Assembly: GCA_029339505.1 (NCBI GenBank)
Contig: JAQISU010000022.1
Span: 18,804,001 to 18,868,000, forward strand
Reading direction: 5' to 3'
From: Unio delphinus
Taxonomy: Eukaryota; Mollusca; Bivalvia; Unionida; Unionidae
DNA length: 64,000 nt
Shown: in pieces, positions 41,093 through 51,992 of the stretch
How positions within the stretch are numbered: position 1 is the first letter of the stretch
Layout: each line of letters starts with the position of its first letter
Position numbers and translations under genes: made by a program
The notes under the pieces: generated by a model
What the model was told of the DNA's origin: nothing
Database searches by the model: none
The model's input: the letters and a program-made list of their open reading frames with translations, nothing else

Positions 41093-42821
41093 TTAGTGCC
41101 TTAATTTGGGTTTTGGTGTGTTTTAAGGTTTTTAGTAAGCCTTGAGTTTTACTGATTTTGTTAGCTTCATTCCTGATATTGTTTATTGCTTTTATAATGT
41201 TGTTAATTTCTGTTTCTATTTGCTCTCCTATGTTTTTCTTATTTGTGTGTTCTTGAATATTTATTTTCCTTAGAGGGTGTTTTTTCCTAGCTGTTTTGTA
41301 GTCAACCAGGTTGTTATCCATATAGTCAATAATGTCTTTTTCCCTAATGGTGGCCGGGCATAGTGGGGATTTTGTTTGGTGGGTACCTTTGCATTGAGCG
41401 CATTTGGGGATTAGTTTTCTGCATTGTCCCTTATGTTGGCCCCCACAGTTGGAGCATTTTGCTGTTGTTTTACATTTACTGGTATAGTGTCCCCAGTGGT
41501 TGCAATTTGTACAGAACCTTGGTTTGTTTGTGTAGGGTTCTGTTCTGTATTTGGATCCAGTTTTTCCAATGTTAATGAGTGACTGTATTGGTTTCTCTGA
41601 CTCTATTATTGTCACAGTGCACTTTGGGGTTCTAGTACCTATTTTGTATGTTTTGGTAATATTGTTACCCCCTTCTATTAGTTTGGAATTTAGGGTATTT
41701 GAGTCCCACTCTGACATGGCTCCTGTTAATTTTAGTACCGCTTTGAATTTGGTTGTTTGCGGTGTTGTAGGGGTGGGTAGGGCTTCGCCTAAATATACAT
41801 TTTTTCCTGCCGCGGCATTGTTTTTTTGTGGGGTTTTCATTTGGTGCGGTTTCGTTACTGTTACTGGAATTCCGCCTAGGTTACTAATTTCTAAAAATTT
41901 TGCCGTTTGTTGGCTAGTGCTACAGTGTAGAATAATGTAGTCTGTATTTGGCCTAATTATTTTGCAGGAGCCTTGATGAATTCTTGTTAGTGCTCCTGTT
42001 AGACTATTTGTGGATAGGTTGATTAGTTTACTAGAATTACTTTTGATGTATAAAGTTAATTCCGGCCTGTGGTATCTTGGTTTGGGCCCTAGGCTAGCTG
42101 ATTTAGTTTGTGATTTTGCCTTGGTTCCTATTTGAGTTGTTCCTGTTTTTTGAGTACTTATGTTTTTTCCCTTAGTTTTGGCGGCCTGTGCATATGTAAT
42201 ATTGGCATTAGATTGAGTTATGGAAGTTCGGGTGGGGGTGTTTTCCACCACGTCCGTCAGCTTGAAATCTTGGGTCCTTACTTGATTTTTGAAAGTTCGG
42301 GTTGGGGTGTTTTCAACCACGTCCGCCAAGTCTGAATCTTTGGTCCCTAATTGATTTTTGGAGTTACGGTTTGGGGTGTTTTCCATCACGTCCGCCAATT
42401 TCGTGTTAGGAGTTGCTGTTATAGGAGGGGTGGGTGTTGATATTTGGGGTATTGTGGATTCGCCGATATCCAAAGTGGCGTCCATATCTTCTATTTGTAT
42501 AGTAACATCATGAAGATTGAAGCTGATTGGGGATAGCGGATCTAGTTTTGCCGCTTCTATTTTTAATGCATTTAGTTCTGGGGTTGAGTAAACTCTAGAT
42601 TTGTTGTCTTTAATTGATTTTGGTTGCTTATTGGAGCATTCCTGTGTTTTTCTTAGAGCATTATTTCTACGCCGTGCCTCCCCTTGCCTTTGTTGCATGG
42701 CCTGCTTATTAGTTTTGGCGGCTGATTTGGTTTGGGTGGCGGCCATTTTGTCTTTGTTCTGAATATTGAGCTTGGTGGCGGCCATTTTGTCTTTGTTCTG
42801 AGTTTCTACTTGGTCGGCCAT
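41061..42821 (-). CDS. LINE A ORF1: Gag-like protein with zinc knuckles
   Basis: 586 aa. N-terminal Gln/Lys/Ala-rich part, a repeated ADVVENTPTRT module (three or four copies, about 24 residues each, roughly 135-210), a central RNA-binding-like domain (ELTLYIKSNSSKLINLS, YIILHCSTSQQTAKFLEI), and CCHC knuckles CTNCNHWGHYTSKC and CSNCGGQHKGQC followed by CAQC. Such proteins coat LINE RNA. The frame is intact, and its end overlaps ORF2. Confidence 0.92.
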   Translation of the reverse strand: MADQVETQNKDKMAATKLNIQNKDKMAATQTKSAAKTNKQAMQQRQGEARRRNNALRKTQECSNKQPKSIKDNKSRVYSTPELNALKIEAAKLDPLSPISFNLHDVTIQIEDMDATLDIGESTIPQISTPTPPITATPNTKLADVMENTPNRNSKNQLGTKDSDLADVVENTPTRTFKNQVRTQDFKLTDVVENTPTRTSITQSNANITYAQAAKTKGKNISTQKTGTTQIGTKAKSQTKSASLGPKPRYHRPELTLYIKSNSSKLINLSTNSLTGALTRIHQGSCKIIRPNTDYIILHCSTSQQTAKFLEISNLGGIPVTVTKPHQMKTPQKNNAAAGKNVYLGEALPTPTTPQTTKFKAVLKLTGAMSEWDSNTLNSKLIEGGNNITKTYKIGTRTPKCTVTIIESEKPIQSLINIGKTGSKYRTEPYTNKPRFCTNCNHWGHYTSKCKTTAKCSNCGGQHKGQCRKLIPKCAQCKGTHQTKSPLCPATIREKDIIDYMDNNLVDYKTARKKHPLRKINIQEHTNKKNIGEQIETEINNIIKAINNIRNEANKISKTQGLLKTLKHTKTQIKALIVANDLLRYG

Positions 42822-43624
42822 ATTGTTTTGTTTATAGGCTAATAGGTTTTGCTGTTTTAGTTTTTAAGTTAGAGTTGTACAGTGATAGGATAAAAATAGA
42901 AAAGAGTTATATATTTAATTGAATTGAATTATTGTTGATGATTGCAAGATTCGAATTAGAGGACAGGACTAACCTTTCTCAATTGCGAATGCAACCCAAG
43001 CTTGTTGTAGTATGAGGCCTACGCTTGTGAATAACAATAATTGTTCGATTAAATGTATTTAGAGATTGAGGGAGGATAGTATTGAGAGAAAGTAGTAGTG
43101 GTTATGAGAGATAATTGAAGGTAACTTAGTTTTTCAGCACAGGGTATAATTTTTAGGTCTAAACGACTTACAGTTAATCTTAGTAACGCCGTTGAAATTG
43201 TCCTGGCTGCTTTGGCTGGAGTAGTGGCTGGTGGTAGCGGTCTTTACTTTGGCTGCTGGGTCCTTTAGCGTTGAAAGGAGGAGGTTGCTGGTGGTAGTGG
43301 TGGTGGTGGCAGGCGTCTTGTTGCTGGTGGCGATGGTGGTGGTGGTACACTAGCAGCTGGCACAGAATACATCCACTCTAACACGCTGTGGGGCAAAACC
43401 TTGGTTTATTCTGGTGCTATAAACCAAGTAAAATCCCCTCCCTTACTCTAGTGCTTGAGTAAGAGAATAGTTCGTATTGCGTGAGAGAGTATTGTGGTTG
43501 TGGTCAAATCTGGGAACAGGTGGCTTCGGTCCGGAGTGGTCCAACACGTCTGTTCTTCGTTATAGTTCTTGCAGGAATGATGATGATGATGTAGCCAGAC
43601 TGATTGATTGATATGATGGGTTTA

Positions 43625-43900
43625 AAGTGAATCGTCCACTTGGGCTCTTTTCACTGTTTTATCCCTCAAAGGAGGGTTATTTACTTTATCCTGAGGGGAA
43701 GGAATCGTGCCACATCCCCTGCAGGCATTTATGCACTCATAGAGTGCTATTTACTTAGGCCATCACCACGGGGCAATACATGTACTGCCTCTGGGTGTGA
43801 CTTCGGCCGTCACCACGGGCAATAATTGTACTGCCCGGGTGAATGTAAGGCCATAAGCCATAGGCCATAGGGTGGGTAGGAATGGAACCTACTCACACCC
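43625..43900 (-). ncRNA. Structured hairpin cassette, 5' region of LINE A
   Basis: Same stem order as at 35740-35985 with different bases: CCCTC/GAGGG (43663-43676), GGGGA/TCCCC, GCACTC/GAGTGC (43733-43747), GGGCA/TGCCC, and GGGTGGGTAGG with CCTAC-CACCC pairing. Upstream of ORF1 on the reverse strand. Confidence 0.6.
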
Positions 43901-44369
43901 ACCCCTATCATTCTGTTACCTACCGATCTGCAAGAGCAGTGGAGCGAGAGAAAATTAGTTTTCTCATATCGCTTATGTCGGCGTAATGTGGTCGTGCAAG
44001 CACGAGAAATTACGGCAGCAGGGAGTAAAGGTGATGAAAGCCAAGCGCTCACCTGTATATCAAATTCAGTCCAGTTATACTAATGGACAACCTAACAACC
44101 AATAATGTGTAAGCCACCTGTGCAATTTACCAAATATCTAAGTTATAAAAAATATTGATTAACCATCCTAACAAAAATAGGGACTAGTACTAAAGCGTAC
44201 ATACGTAAGTCCCTATTGTATTTAACTAAAAGTGTCTAAGCGACACATATAAGTGTAGTCAATGGTAGGGGATTTTGGTTATGAATTTGTTGCAGTAGCC
44301 AATAAGGTCAAATTATTCCTTTCAGGGCCATAAGGTTAGTCAAAGAGGGCTACTCGATACCAAATGAGT

Positions 44370-44870
44370 ACCCTATTTTTCCGGCAATTGAAAGCAGCAA
44401 GATTAAGGGTGATCTGTGCTCCGCAGCAGGCTTCGACGTCGGTGTGCAGTCGGTGGTGGTCACAGTGTTTCTATGGCCTCCTGTTATCCCTCTGCAATTT
44501 GGTCTTCTACTCCGTTGTTATCTGGTTCGACGAAAGGTTTAGTCCACATGGAGTTCCGCCATTTTCGCCCAAGCAGTAGTGACTCTGCCAAACGCATGCA
44601 GAGCCGTGCTTGAGCGGCCATCTTGTTCGTCCACGTGGTGCCATTTCTAGTCAACGAAGTAGAAGATTCCACAGCGGTCTTTCTGGCGGCTGGATTTACA
44701 ATGGTGAAGTCTCTGCTCCTTGCTACTCCTTGGGTGCTTTCTGTTTAGTCACTCCTAATGGGTAGCATTTATCCATTGTCCCATGCTCACTCTTGAGAGC
44801 CCGCTGTCCCGGTCCGTCCTGCTCGGTGTTCAACTGCTGAATGATCGTATGGTGATGGTACTGAATTGAA
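44370..44870. other. Spacer between LINE B 3' end and LINE A 5' end
   Basis: About 500 bp without similarity to the matching spacer at 54360-54890. A short reverse ORF (44672-44484) has no recognisable domain. It ends at GATGGTACTG plus (AATTG)n simple repeat at the cassette border. Confidence 0.5.
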
Positions 44871-44879
44871 TTGAATAAT

Positions 44880-45110
44880 TTGCTTTAAGTGATTCGTCCC
44901 GAGGGCTCTTATCACTGTTTTATCCGTCAATGGACGGTTATTTAATTATCCTGAGGGTGGGTATGGTGCCACCACCCTGCAGGCGTTTATGTGTTCAGGG
45001 AACACTATTTAATTAGGCCGTCACATCTGAGTAACTATTGAGCTACTGCGGTGTGATTGTAGGGCCTGTAAGTATATATATGAGTGGGAATAGTTCCAGC
45101 ACACACTCAT
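44880..45110 (-). ncRNA. Structured hairpin cassette, 3' copy of LINE B
   Basis: CCGTC/GACGG (44924-44937), GGGTGG/CCACC-type, GTGTTC/GAACAC (44991-45005), and ATATGAGTG/CACTCATAT. Closest to the LINE A 3' cassette. Confidence 0.6.
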
Positions 45111-45359
45111 ATTCATGCCATCCGGTGTTTTTGGTTGTTATTGGACGTGCTAAGCACGTGTAGTTACTGGAGCAGGCGGAGTAGGTAGAGGACGAGGCGA
45201 AGGGCCAGGCTTGGTAGGCTGCTTTTCTGGGTGTATCCCCTATTTATATACTCTGTGCTTTTATCTAGAGTAATTTTTAGTATACAGTGCTTTTTGTGAC
45301 GTTCTTTGACATTTGGTGTTAGGTGTGAGAATTATTTGAGTTTGTTGGTTCTAATCTGT

Positions 45360-45640
45360 TATGTGCAACATTGTGTTGCGGTGTCTGATGACCTTGGGCT
45401 TGGGTCACCTTATAGTTGCTATTTGGGGCCCTATTAGTGACTTAATTTTCTACGTTTGGTTATAGTTGCAGCCTTGTGCCGCTGGACCTGATAGTCTTGG
45501 GTTTGTGACTACCTTATATTTTCTAGGTTTGGGGTCTTATCGTAATTACTTTCTGATTTTTAGATGTAAGTGCGGCCTTGTGCCGCTGGGCCTGATAGTC
45601 TTTGGGTGTTTTAGACTACCTTATATATCTAATTTGGGGT
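45360..45640 (-). repeat. Double-hairpin repeat array, LINE B
   Basis: Three units: second hairpins TGACC/GGTCA (45389-45407), TAGTC/GACTA (about 45490) and TAGTCT/AGACTA (about 45595). First hairpins GCAAC/GTTGC and GCGGC/GCCGC. Confidence 0.75.
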
Positions 45641-46324
45641 CACTTCCTAAGTTCCTATCTAGTTTATGTGCACCGGTCTCGGTTCACTGATTTGTGGTAC
45701 TTTTAATTATCCTAATTATCGTTGGATGTGTGGTTTTGCACTGTATACTTTATTTATATTGCTGAGAGAGGTTAAGAAGTGACAGATTAGAGGCAGAAAG
45801 TGGTGAGTAGGGAGTTAGCTTTTGGTTTTGTGTTGATTTATCCTACTGCCTATTTTTATGCTTTTTGATTGTATTCTATCATTTGATGTAACTATTTATG
45901 ACCATTATGATGTTTTTTGTACTCAGGTTAGTGTGGCTTATTTTTGTTTGCTAAGGTTTGCTAAGGTTTTCCTCAATTTGAGGTCAGGTGTGTGGTTTGG
46001 TCAACTAGATGATGACTAGTGGGTCCTTGCAGGAAATATCCTGGGCCGTTAAGCGACACGGTCAAGGGTTTTTCACTGTCACACCCAGAAGACCGCCCCC
46101 GGTCCAGTCCGTGAGGTTTGGTGGCCAAGCGACAACATATGGGCCTCTGCCGGAAATATCCGGGGCCGTTAAGCGACACGTCAAAGGTTTTTCATAGTTG
46201 TGCCCAGATACCGCACCCTGGTCCGTACCGTTGCTTAGTTCACCTGTCCTTAAGAGGTTCCTTGTTAATTCGTTTTAGGGGCCTACACTTTCTGTCTTTA
46301 CAGGGATTTTATTGTGATTATGGT

Positions 46325-49300
46325 CTAAATTTTGTCTATTTTTTCTATGTTTTTAAGGAATTCTATCATGTTTTTATGTGTCCCTGCTAAGTTTGTATTA
46401 GAGTTTAGTAAAATATCTGGGTATGTATAGGGGGCTTTAATTTCTAGCTGTTTTGATCTAAATTTGTCCCTTTCTTTTTTGGTTTTGGTACAATTGTTGA
46501 AGATATGATGGAGATCTTCAGGGGTGTTACAATTGTAGCAGTTTATGTTATGAGGAAAGGGTCCTATATATTTTCCCATGCTGTTTGCCAGCCTGGTTTT
46601 GCCTATAGTTATTCTATTTATGATAGTTTGTTCTAATGGTAAGCCCCTGGGCGGTTTTATGTTCCTTTTAACTTCCTTAACCGTAGTGTACAACACTCTC
46701 CCTTTTGTACTGGTATCCCAATCGTTTTGCCATTTTTTATCTATTTGCGTATTTATTATACTGTATAGTTCTGAAGGACTATATTGTAGTGGCTCGAAAT
46801 TTGGTTCGCCTAGTTTTTCTTTGGCTAGTTTGTCTGCCTTTTCGTTGCCTTTAATTTCAATGTGGGAGGGGATCCACAAGAATTCTACAGTAATATTTTT
46901 GGTATTTAGTTGTTTTAGCTTGGTGTTTATTTGATTGAGAAACTCTTCCCTACATTTAGTGGTGTTTGTTTGAATTGAAGAGAGGACACTTAGCGAGTCA
47001 CTAATAATCACTGTCTTATTGGGTTTGAACTCTTCAATCCATTGTAATGATTTTAGGATGGCCCAGAATTCAGCTGTGTAAATAGAGCAGTAGTCTGGGA
47101 GGCGTCTGCCTATTTGTACTTTATGCTCTGGTATGACCATTGCTGCAGCTGTTTTATATGGATTAGTAATTTTGGAGCCATCCGTGTATATTTTTGTATA
47201 TTGGTGGTACTGGGTGTTGATTATTTCTAAGGCTTCTATTTTTAAGTTGAGTTCCTGGTTTTGTTTGTTGCCTTTTTGAGTTAGGGAGGTGTTGACTTTA
47301 GATTGTACGTTGTTCCAAGGTTCGTGTTCGTACACTATGTTAGGTTCTAATGGGAATAGTTCCACTGGTAATGTTGATTTTAATATATGTACTAACTTTC
47401 CCATGGGTAGTTTTTGCTTTAGGCCTTTTCTGTAAGGGATGTTGGTCTTATTTATGGCCAGTAAGGTGGGGTGAGTTTTGGGGTGGTTGGACAGCCGCGC
47501 TGCATACTTTAAAGTGAGTTCTTGCCGCCTCAGTTGTAGGGGCAATTCTCCCGTTATTACATGCAGTTCAGCTGTTGAGGTGGAGTTGAGGGCTCCAGTG
47601 CTTTTTATTAGGGCTATTCTTTGTATTCTATCTAGTTTTTGTAGTTGCGTTATTGTGGCTGATGAGTATATTTGACAGCCGTAATCTAGTTTTGATCTTA
47701 TTAGTGCCCTATATAGCATTAGTGATGTTTCCTGATTAGCTCCCCATTGTGTCCCTTTAAGACTTCTGATTAGGTTTAAGTCCTGATTACATCGTTTAAC
47801 TAGGTCATCAATATGATGTGCCCATGTTAGGTGTTGGTCGTAATACATACCCAGAAATTTAGCTACTTTTACAAATTTTATTTCCTTATTTTGTATGGTT
47901 AGTTTTGGATATTGTATGTTTTTCCTATTTGGGGTGAACAGTACAGCTACCGTTTTTTGGTGCGATAGTTTGAAACCCCATTTATTAGCCCAGTTTCCAA
48001 TATTATTTAGGCTGGTTTGAATTTCATAGATGTTTCTGCGGCTGGAGGGGTTTCCTGGTCTCCATAGGCCGCCATCATCCGCAAATTGGGATAGTTCTAC
48101 TTTGTTGGTAGCCAAGTTTTTATCTAAGTCGTTTATCATTATGTTGAAGAGGGTGGGGCTGAGTACACTTCCTTGTGGAGTCCCGTTTTCAAGGGAGTGA
48201 GTCTCAGAGTATGTTGCCCCTACCCTAGTTGTTATAGTGCGGTTTGCTAGGAAATCTTTAATAAAGTTAAACATTCGCCCAGTAATGCCATAATCATTTA
48301 ATTTGGCTATAAGGCCTTTGGTCCATACTAGGTCGAATGCTTTCTCGAGATCGAGAAATACCGCAATTAAGTTTCTGTTCGCTTTTTGTTTGGAGTTGAA
48401 GGCTAGTTTGATAGCGGTTTCAAGTCTTACTAATTGGTCTGTGGTGGAGCGTTTGTTTCTGAATCCACATTGATTTTCTGATAGTAGATTATGTTTAGTA
48501 AGATGTGACTTGAGTCTGTTGTTAATTATTGTTTCCATTATTTTGCATATGTTGTTCGTTAACGATATTGGTCTATATGAGTTGATGTCATGTCTATCTT
48601 TATTGGGTTTGAGGATGGGTATAACTATCGCATGTTTCCATTTTTTTGGTAGCCTTCCTGTGTCCCATATTTTATTAAGGAATTTTATGATTTCACTGAC
48701 TATGGTAGGTGGTAGTTGTTTGTATACTATGTACCCTATTTTATCTTCCCCAGGTGAGGTTTCCTTTTTAGTTTTCAGTGCTTGATCCCATTCATATTTT
48801 GTTATTTTATTGTTTAAAGGGGATTCTTTAGGTCCTAAGTCTTTAAATATCTGCTTATTTGTTTTTTCTTCATTGTTTCTGTGGTTTTGAAATTCTATAG
48901 TATGGTTGCTGTTATTGCTCATGCTAGTGAAATGTTGAGCTAGTAAGTCAGCTTGCTCTTTATCATTAGAGGTGTTATTTATTTTAGGGGTGTTTGTGGT
49001 CTTTTTCCCCCTAATTCTTCTTATTTTATCCCATACTTTTTTAGTAGTTGTTTTGTTGTTTAGTGTACCACAGTACTCTTTCCAAGTTTCTGTTTTGGCA
49101 TCTTTGATTAGTTGTTTTAATTTATGATCTAGGTCTTTGTATTCCTGAAAGTGGGTAGTGACATTTGATCTTTTGAATTTGTTTAGTGCTCTGATTTTGG
49201 CTCGTTTAGTCAGTTTAATTTCTTCATTCCACCATGGGACACTGAGTTTTGCTGCCTTATAATTACTGGTTGGAATGCTTTTTGTTGCAGCGTGTGTTAT

Positions 49301-50182
49301 TGCTTGCATTATGTTTTCATAGTATAGATCAATGTCATCTGATTCGAACTGGGATGTGTTTTCGTTATTTAGTATTTCTTTAAATGAGTCCCAGTCTGCT
49401 TTATTGTAGTTCCACCTGGGGAGTTTATTTTGCACTATTGCTTGCACCGTCATCTGCAGAGTGGTGATGATTAGGAAGTGGTCACTGCCCATGGGGTCAG
49501 ATTGATCCACCTCCCATTCCGCCACTTGTGCCAGTTTTTGTGTGCATAGGGTGAGATCAATGGCGGTCAAGGTGCCGTTTGTCGGGTTTAATCGAGTCCC
49601 GGCCCCATCATTGAGTATGGTTAGGGTTGATGTATTGGCCCAGGCCTCAATCAACCTTCCCCTTTTATCCGTCATTCCTCCCCCCCACAGCGTATTATGG
49701 GCATTAAAATCGCCGCATATGACGGTGCGCTCACTAGTGATTAGGGTAGTTATTGCTCTAAGTATATCTTCTTGATTATGGGTGCCTGTCCCCGGGGGGT
49801 CATAGATATTAATGATTTGTAGGTCGTTATTCCCTATTTTGACTTTAATTGATTGTACTTCTATGTGAGAATTACTTATTACCTCTGTTGTTATAGGTAT
49901 TGGTTCTATTGTTGTTATGTTGTTATTTACATACATGACTAAGCCTCCCCCTGATCTATCCTGTCGATTTTGGAAGTATCCTGGGGTGTAGCCCTGTATT
50001 TTAGGCAATGTGTTATTTTTATTAGTTAATTTTGTTTCTTGAATGCATAGGATATCAGGTTTTGTTTTGGAATTAATTAATTTTATTTTTAATTCATTTA
50101 AGTTATTGGATAGTCCTCTTGCATTCCATTGCCATATTGAAACATTTCCATTAGTTGTGTCAGCCATTTCTAATGGGGTCAT
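46325..50182 (-). CDS. LINE B ORF2: endonuclease - RT - RNase H
   Basis: 1285 aa, close to LINE A ORF2 along its whole length, with all catalytic motifs present (QET, GDFNAHN, SDHF, FLDLEKAFD, GTPQGSVLSP, FADD, YTDGSK, TAEFW, SDSLS, C-terminal CYNC ... HIFNNC). The frame is intact. Overlaps the ORF1 stop by 23 bp if the first ATG is used; ATG 50167 is the alternative. It could act in trans even though its own ORF1 is broken. Confidence 0.95.
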   Translation of the reverse strand: MTPLEMADTTNGNVSIWQWNARGLSNNLNELKIKLINSKTKPDILCIQETKLTNKNNTLPKIQGYTPGYFQNRQDRSGGGLVMYVNNNITTIEPIPITTEVISNSHIEVQSIKVKIGNNDLQIINIYDPPGTGTHNQEDILRAITTLITSERTVICGDFNAHNTLWGGGMTDKRGRLIEAWANTSTLTILNDGAGTRLNPTNGTLTAIDLTLCTQKLAQVAEWEVDQSDPMGSDHFLIITTLQMTVQAIVQNKLPRWNYNKADWDSFKEILNNENTSQFESDDIDLYYENIMQAITHAATKSIPTSNYKAAKLSVPWWNEEIKLTKRAKIRALNKFKRSNVTTHFQEYKDLDHKLKQLIKDAKTETWKEYCGTLNNKTTTKKVWDKIRRIRGKKTTNTPKINNTSNDKEQADLLAQHFTSMSNNSNHTIEFQNHRNNEEKTNKQIFKDLGPKESPLNNKITKYEWDQALKTKKETSPGEDKIGYIVYKQLPPTIVSEIIKFLNKIWDTGRLPKKWKHAIVIPILKPNKDRHDINSYRPISLTNNICKIMETIINNRLKSHLTKHNLLSENQCGFRNKRSTTDQLVRLETAIKLAFNSKQKANRNLIAVFLDLEKAFDLVWTKGLIAKLNDYGITGRMFNFIKDFLANRTITTRVGATYSETHSLENGTPQGSVLSPTLFNIMINDLDKNLATNKVELSQFADDGGLWRPGNPSSRRNIYEIQTSLNNIGNWANKWGFKLSHQKTVAVLFTPNRKNIQYPKLTIQNKEIKFVKVAKFLGMYYDQHLTWAHHIDDLVKRCNQDLNLIRSLKGTQWGANQETSLMLYRALIRSKLDYGCQIYSSATITQLQKLDRIQRIALIKSTGALNSTSTAELHVITGELPLQLRRQELTLKYAARLSNHPKTHPTLLAINKTNIPYRKGLKQKLPMGKLVHILKSTLPVELFPLEPNIVYEHEPWNNVQSKVNTSLTQKGNKQNQELNLKIEALEIINTQYHQYTKIYTDGSKITNPYKTAAAMVIPEHKVQIGRRLPDYCSIYTAEFWAILKSLQWIEEFKPNKTVIISDSLSVLSSIQTNTTKCREEFLNQINTKLKQLNTKNITVEFLWIPSHIEIKGNEKADKLAKEKLGEPNFEPLQYSPSELYSIINTQIDKKWQNDWDTSTKGRVLYTTVKEVKRNIKPPRGLPLEQTIINRITIGKTRLANSMGKYIGPFPHNINCYNCNTPEDLHHIFNNCTKTKKERDKFRSKQLEIKAPYTYPDILLNSNTNLAGTHKNMIEFLKNIEKIDKI

Positions 50183-51930
50183 TTGCTACAATTAGTGTTT
50201 TAAGTTGATTTTTGGTTTTTTTGAGGGCGTTTTGTAATCCTTGGTTGCTGCTATTATTGTTTTGTTTTATTTTATCCATGATGGTTTCGATGGATTTGAC
50301 TATCTTAATTACTTCGTTGGTTATTTCATTCCCTATGTTGTTTTCCTTTTGTTGGTCGCTCCTGTTTGTTCTATTTGTGTTGCATTTTTTCCTAGCTGTC
50401 CTGTAATCTACTTGATTTTTGTCCATAATGTCTATTATTTGAATCTCCCTGATTGTTGCGGGGCATATTGTGGATTTTGGTAAATGGGTGCCTTGGCATT
50501 GGGCACATTTTGGGTTGACCTTTTGGCATTGCCCCTTGTGTGGCCCCCCGCAGTTGTAGCATTTGTATGGTCTCCTACATTTGTTGGTAAAATGGCCCCA
50601 GTGTTGGCAATTGGAGCAGAATCTGGGTTTGTTTTTGTAGGGTTCTGCTCTATATTTTGTTCCTGACAAGCCTATTTGGATTAGCTCTGGCAAGGGTGTT
50701 TCGGTTTCTAGTATATTTATTGAGTATTTGGGCGACTTTTTCCCTATTTGATAATTTTTGGTGATGTTGTTTCCCCCCTTTATGAGCTCTTCGTTTAGTT
50801 TCTTGTTGTCCCAAAGGGACATTTGCCCTGTTAATTGAACTACCGCTTTATATTTGGTTGCTTGCGGTGTTTTGGGGGTAGGTGTGGCTTTTTCCTTATT
50901 TTGGTTGTTATTGATGTTGACTGTTCTCTCTAGTGGGTTGTTAAGTTTGTATGGTTTCGTAACCTTCACTGGGATCCCACCTATGTTTTCAATTTCTAGA
51001 AACTTTGCTACTTGAGAGCTGGTGTTACAATGTAAGATGATGTAATCTTTATTGGGCCTAATGATTTTGCAGGGGCTTTGATGTACCCTTAGTAGAGCCC
51101 CTACTAAACTATTTGTGGAGAGGTTTAAGAATTGGGTTGATTTGCTGTGAACGTAGAGTGTTAGTTCAAGCCTATGAAATTTTGGTTTGGGCCCTTTGTT
51201 TGCTGTTTTTTGATGTAAAGGTGGCGGGTTGACATTTTGATTTATTTGTTCAGGGATTTCAATGTTTACTGGTTTATTTCCTTTTTTGGAGGGCCCATTT
51301 CCCTTTCCTTTTCCGTCCCAGGTTTTAGGGACTGAGATTGGGTTGGAGACCGGGGTCCTCTTAGTAGGGGAGGGGTAGATTAGTTCTTCCTCAGTTAATT
51401 GCTTGGATGGTCCTGGGGTTTGGCTAGAGTGGTATTTGGTTTTTTTGGCGGCTTGAGCATACGATTGACTCCTTTCATGTGTTTGGAAAGGAGTGTTTTC
51501 GACTGCGTCCGCTTTATTTGTTGGGTTTTTGGATGTATTAAGTTCAGTTTGAATTGTTCGGTTTGTGGTGTTTTCAATCACGTCCGCCGAATTTGTGTTT
51601 GTTCTGTTCTGTTCTCTTGGGTTTTTGGTGGTGTTCGTACCTTGGTACATGTACCACCGGTTAATGTGTGCACCGCACACTTCTTAGATTATCCACAGGG
51701 ACGGAATTGTGCCACGTCCCAGGGCATTAATGTGTTCATGGAACACTACTGAAATTCTGGCCGTCTAGGTTGGTTCTTGGCCGTCTGGGCTGGTTCTTGT
51801 ATAAAGGATGATTCTGACGTTTCTGATGTCATAGGTCGGTGCTGCTTGATTCCAGGCTAGGTTTAGACATCGCCGTATATTTTAATTTTGAATGATCAGT
51901 GCTGTTTAATTAGAAGGTCGAGAATGGAAC

Positions 51931-51992
<62 letters not shown>

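Larger units (their letters stand above)
35725..44370 (-). mobile_element. LINE A, near full length (I-like, with RNase H)
   Basis: Reverse-strand order: 5' region (44370-42822, including a hairpin cassette at 43625-43900), ORF1, ORF2, 3' region with two tandem repeats and the double-hairpin array, and a second hairpin cassette at about 35740-35985. Limits are set by where similarity to LINE B ends. Both ORFs are open, so it could be active. Confidence 0.8.

Noticed and set aside
37440..41575. Plus-strand ORFs of 60-180 codons opposite LINE ORF2 and ORF1
   Set aside because: Shadows of the minus-strand genes: hydrophobic, low-information translations without motifs.
35740..43900. LTR retrotransposon (direct repeats flanking RT and RNase H)
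   Set aside because: The proteins are LINE-type: APE endonuclease N-terminal to RT, no aspartic protease, no integrase, and no TG...CA LTR ends. The repeats are hairpin cassettes.
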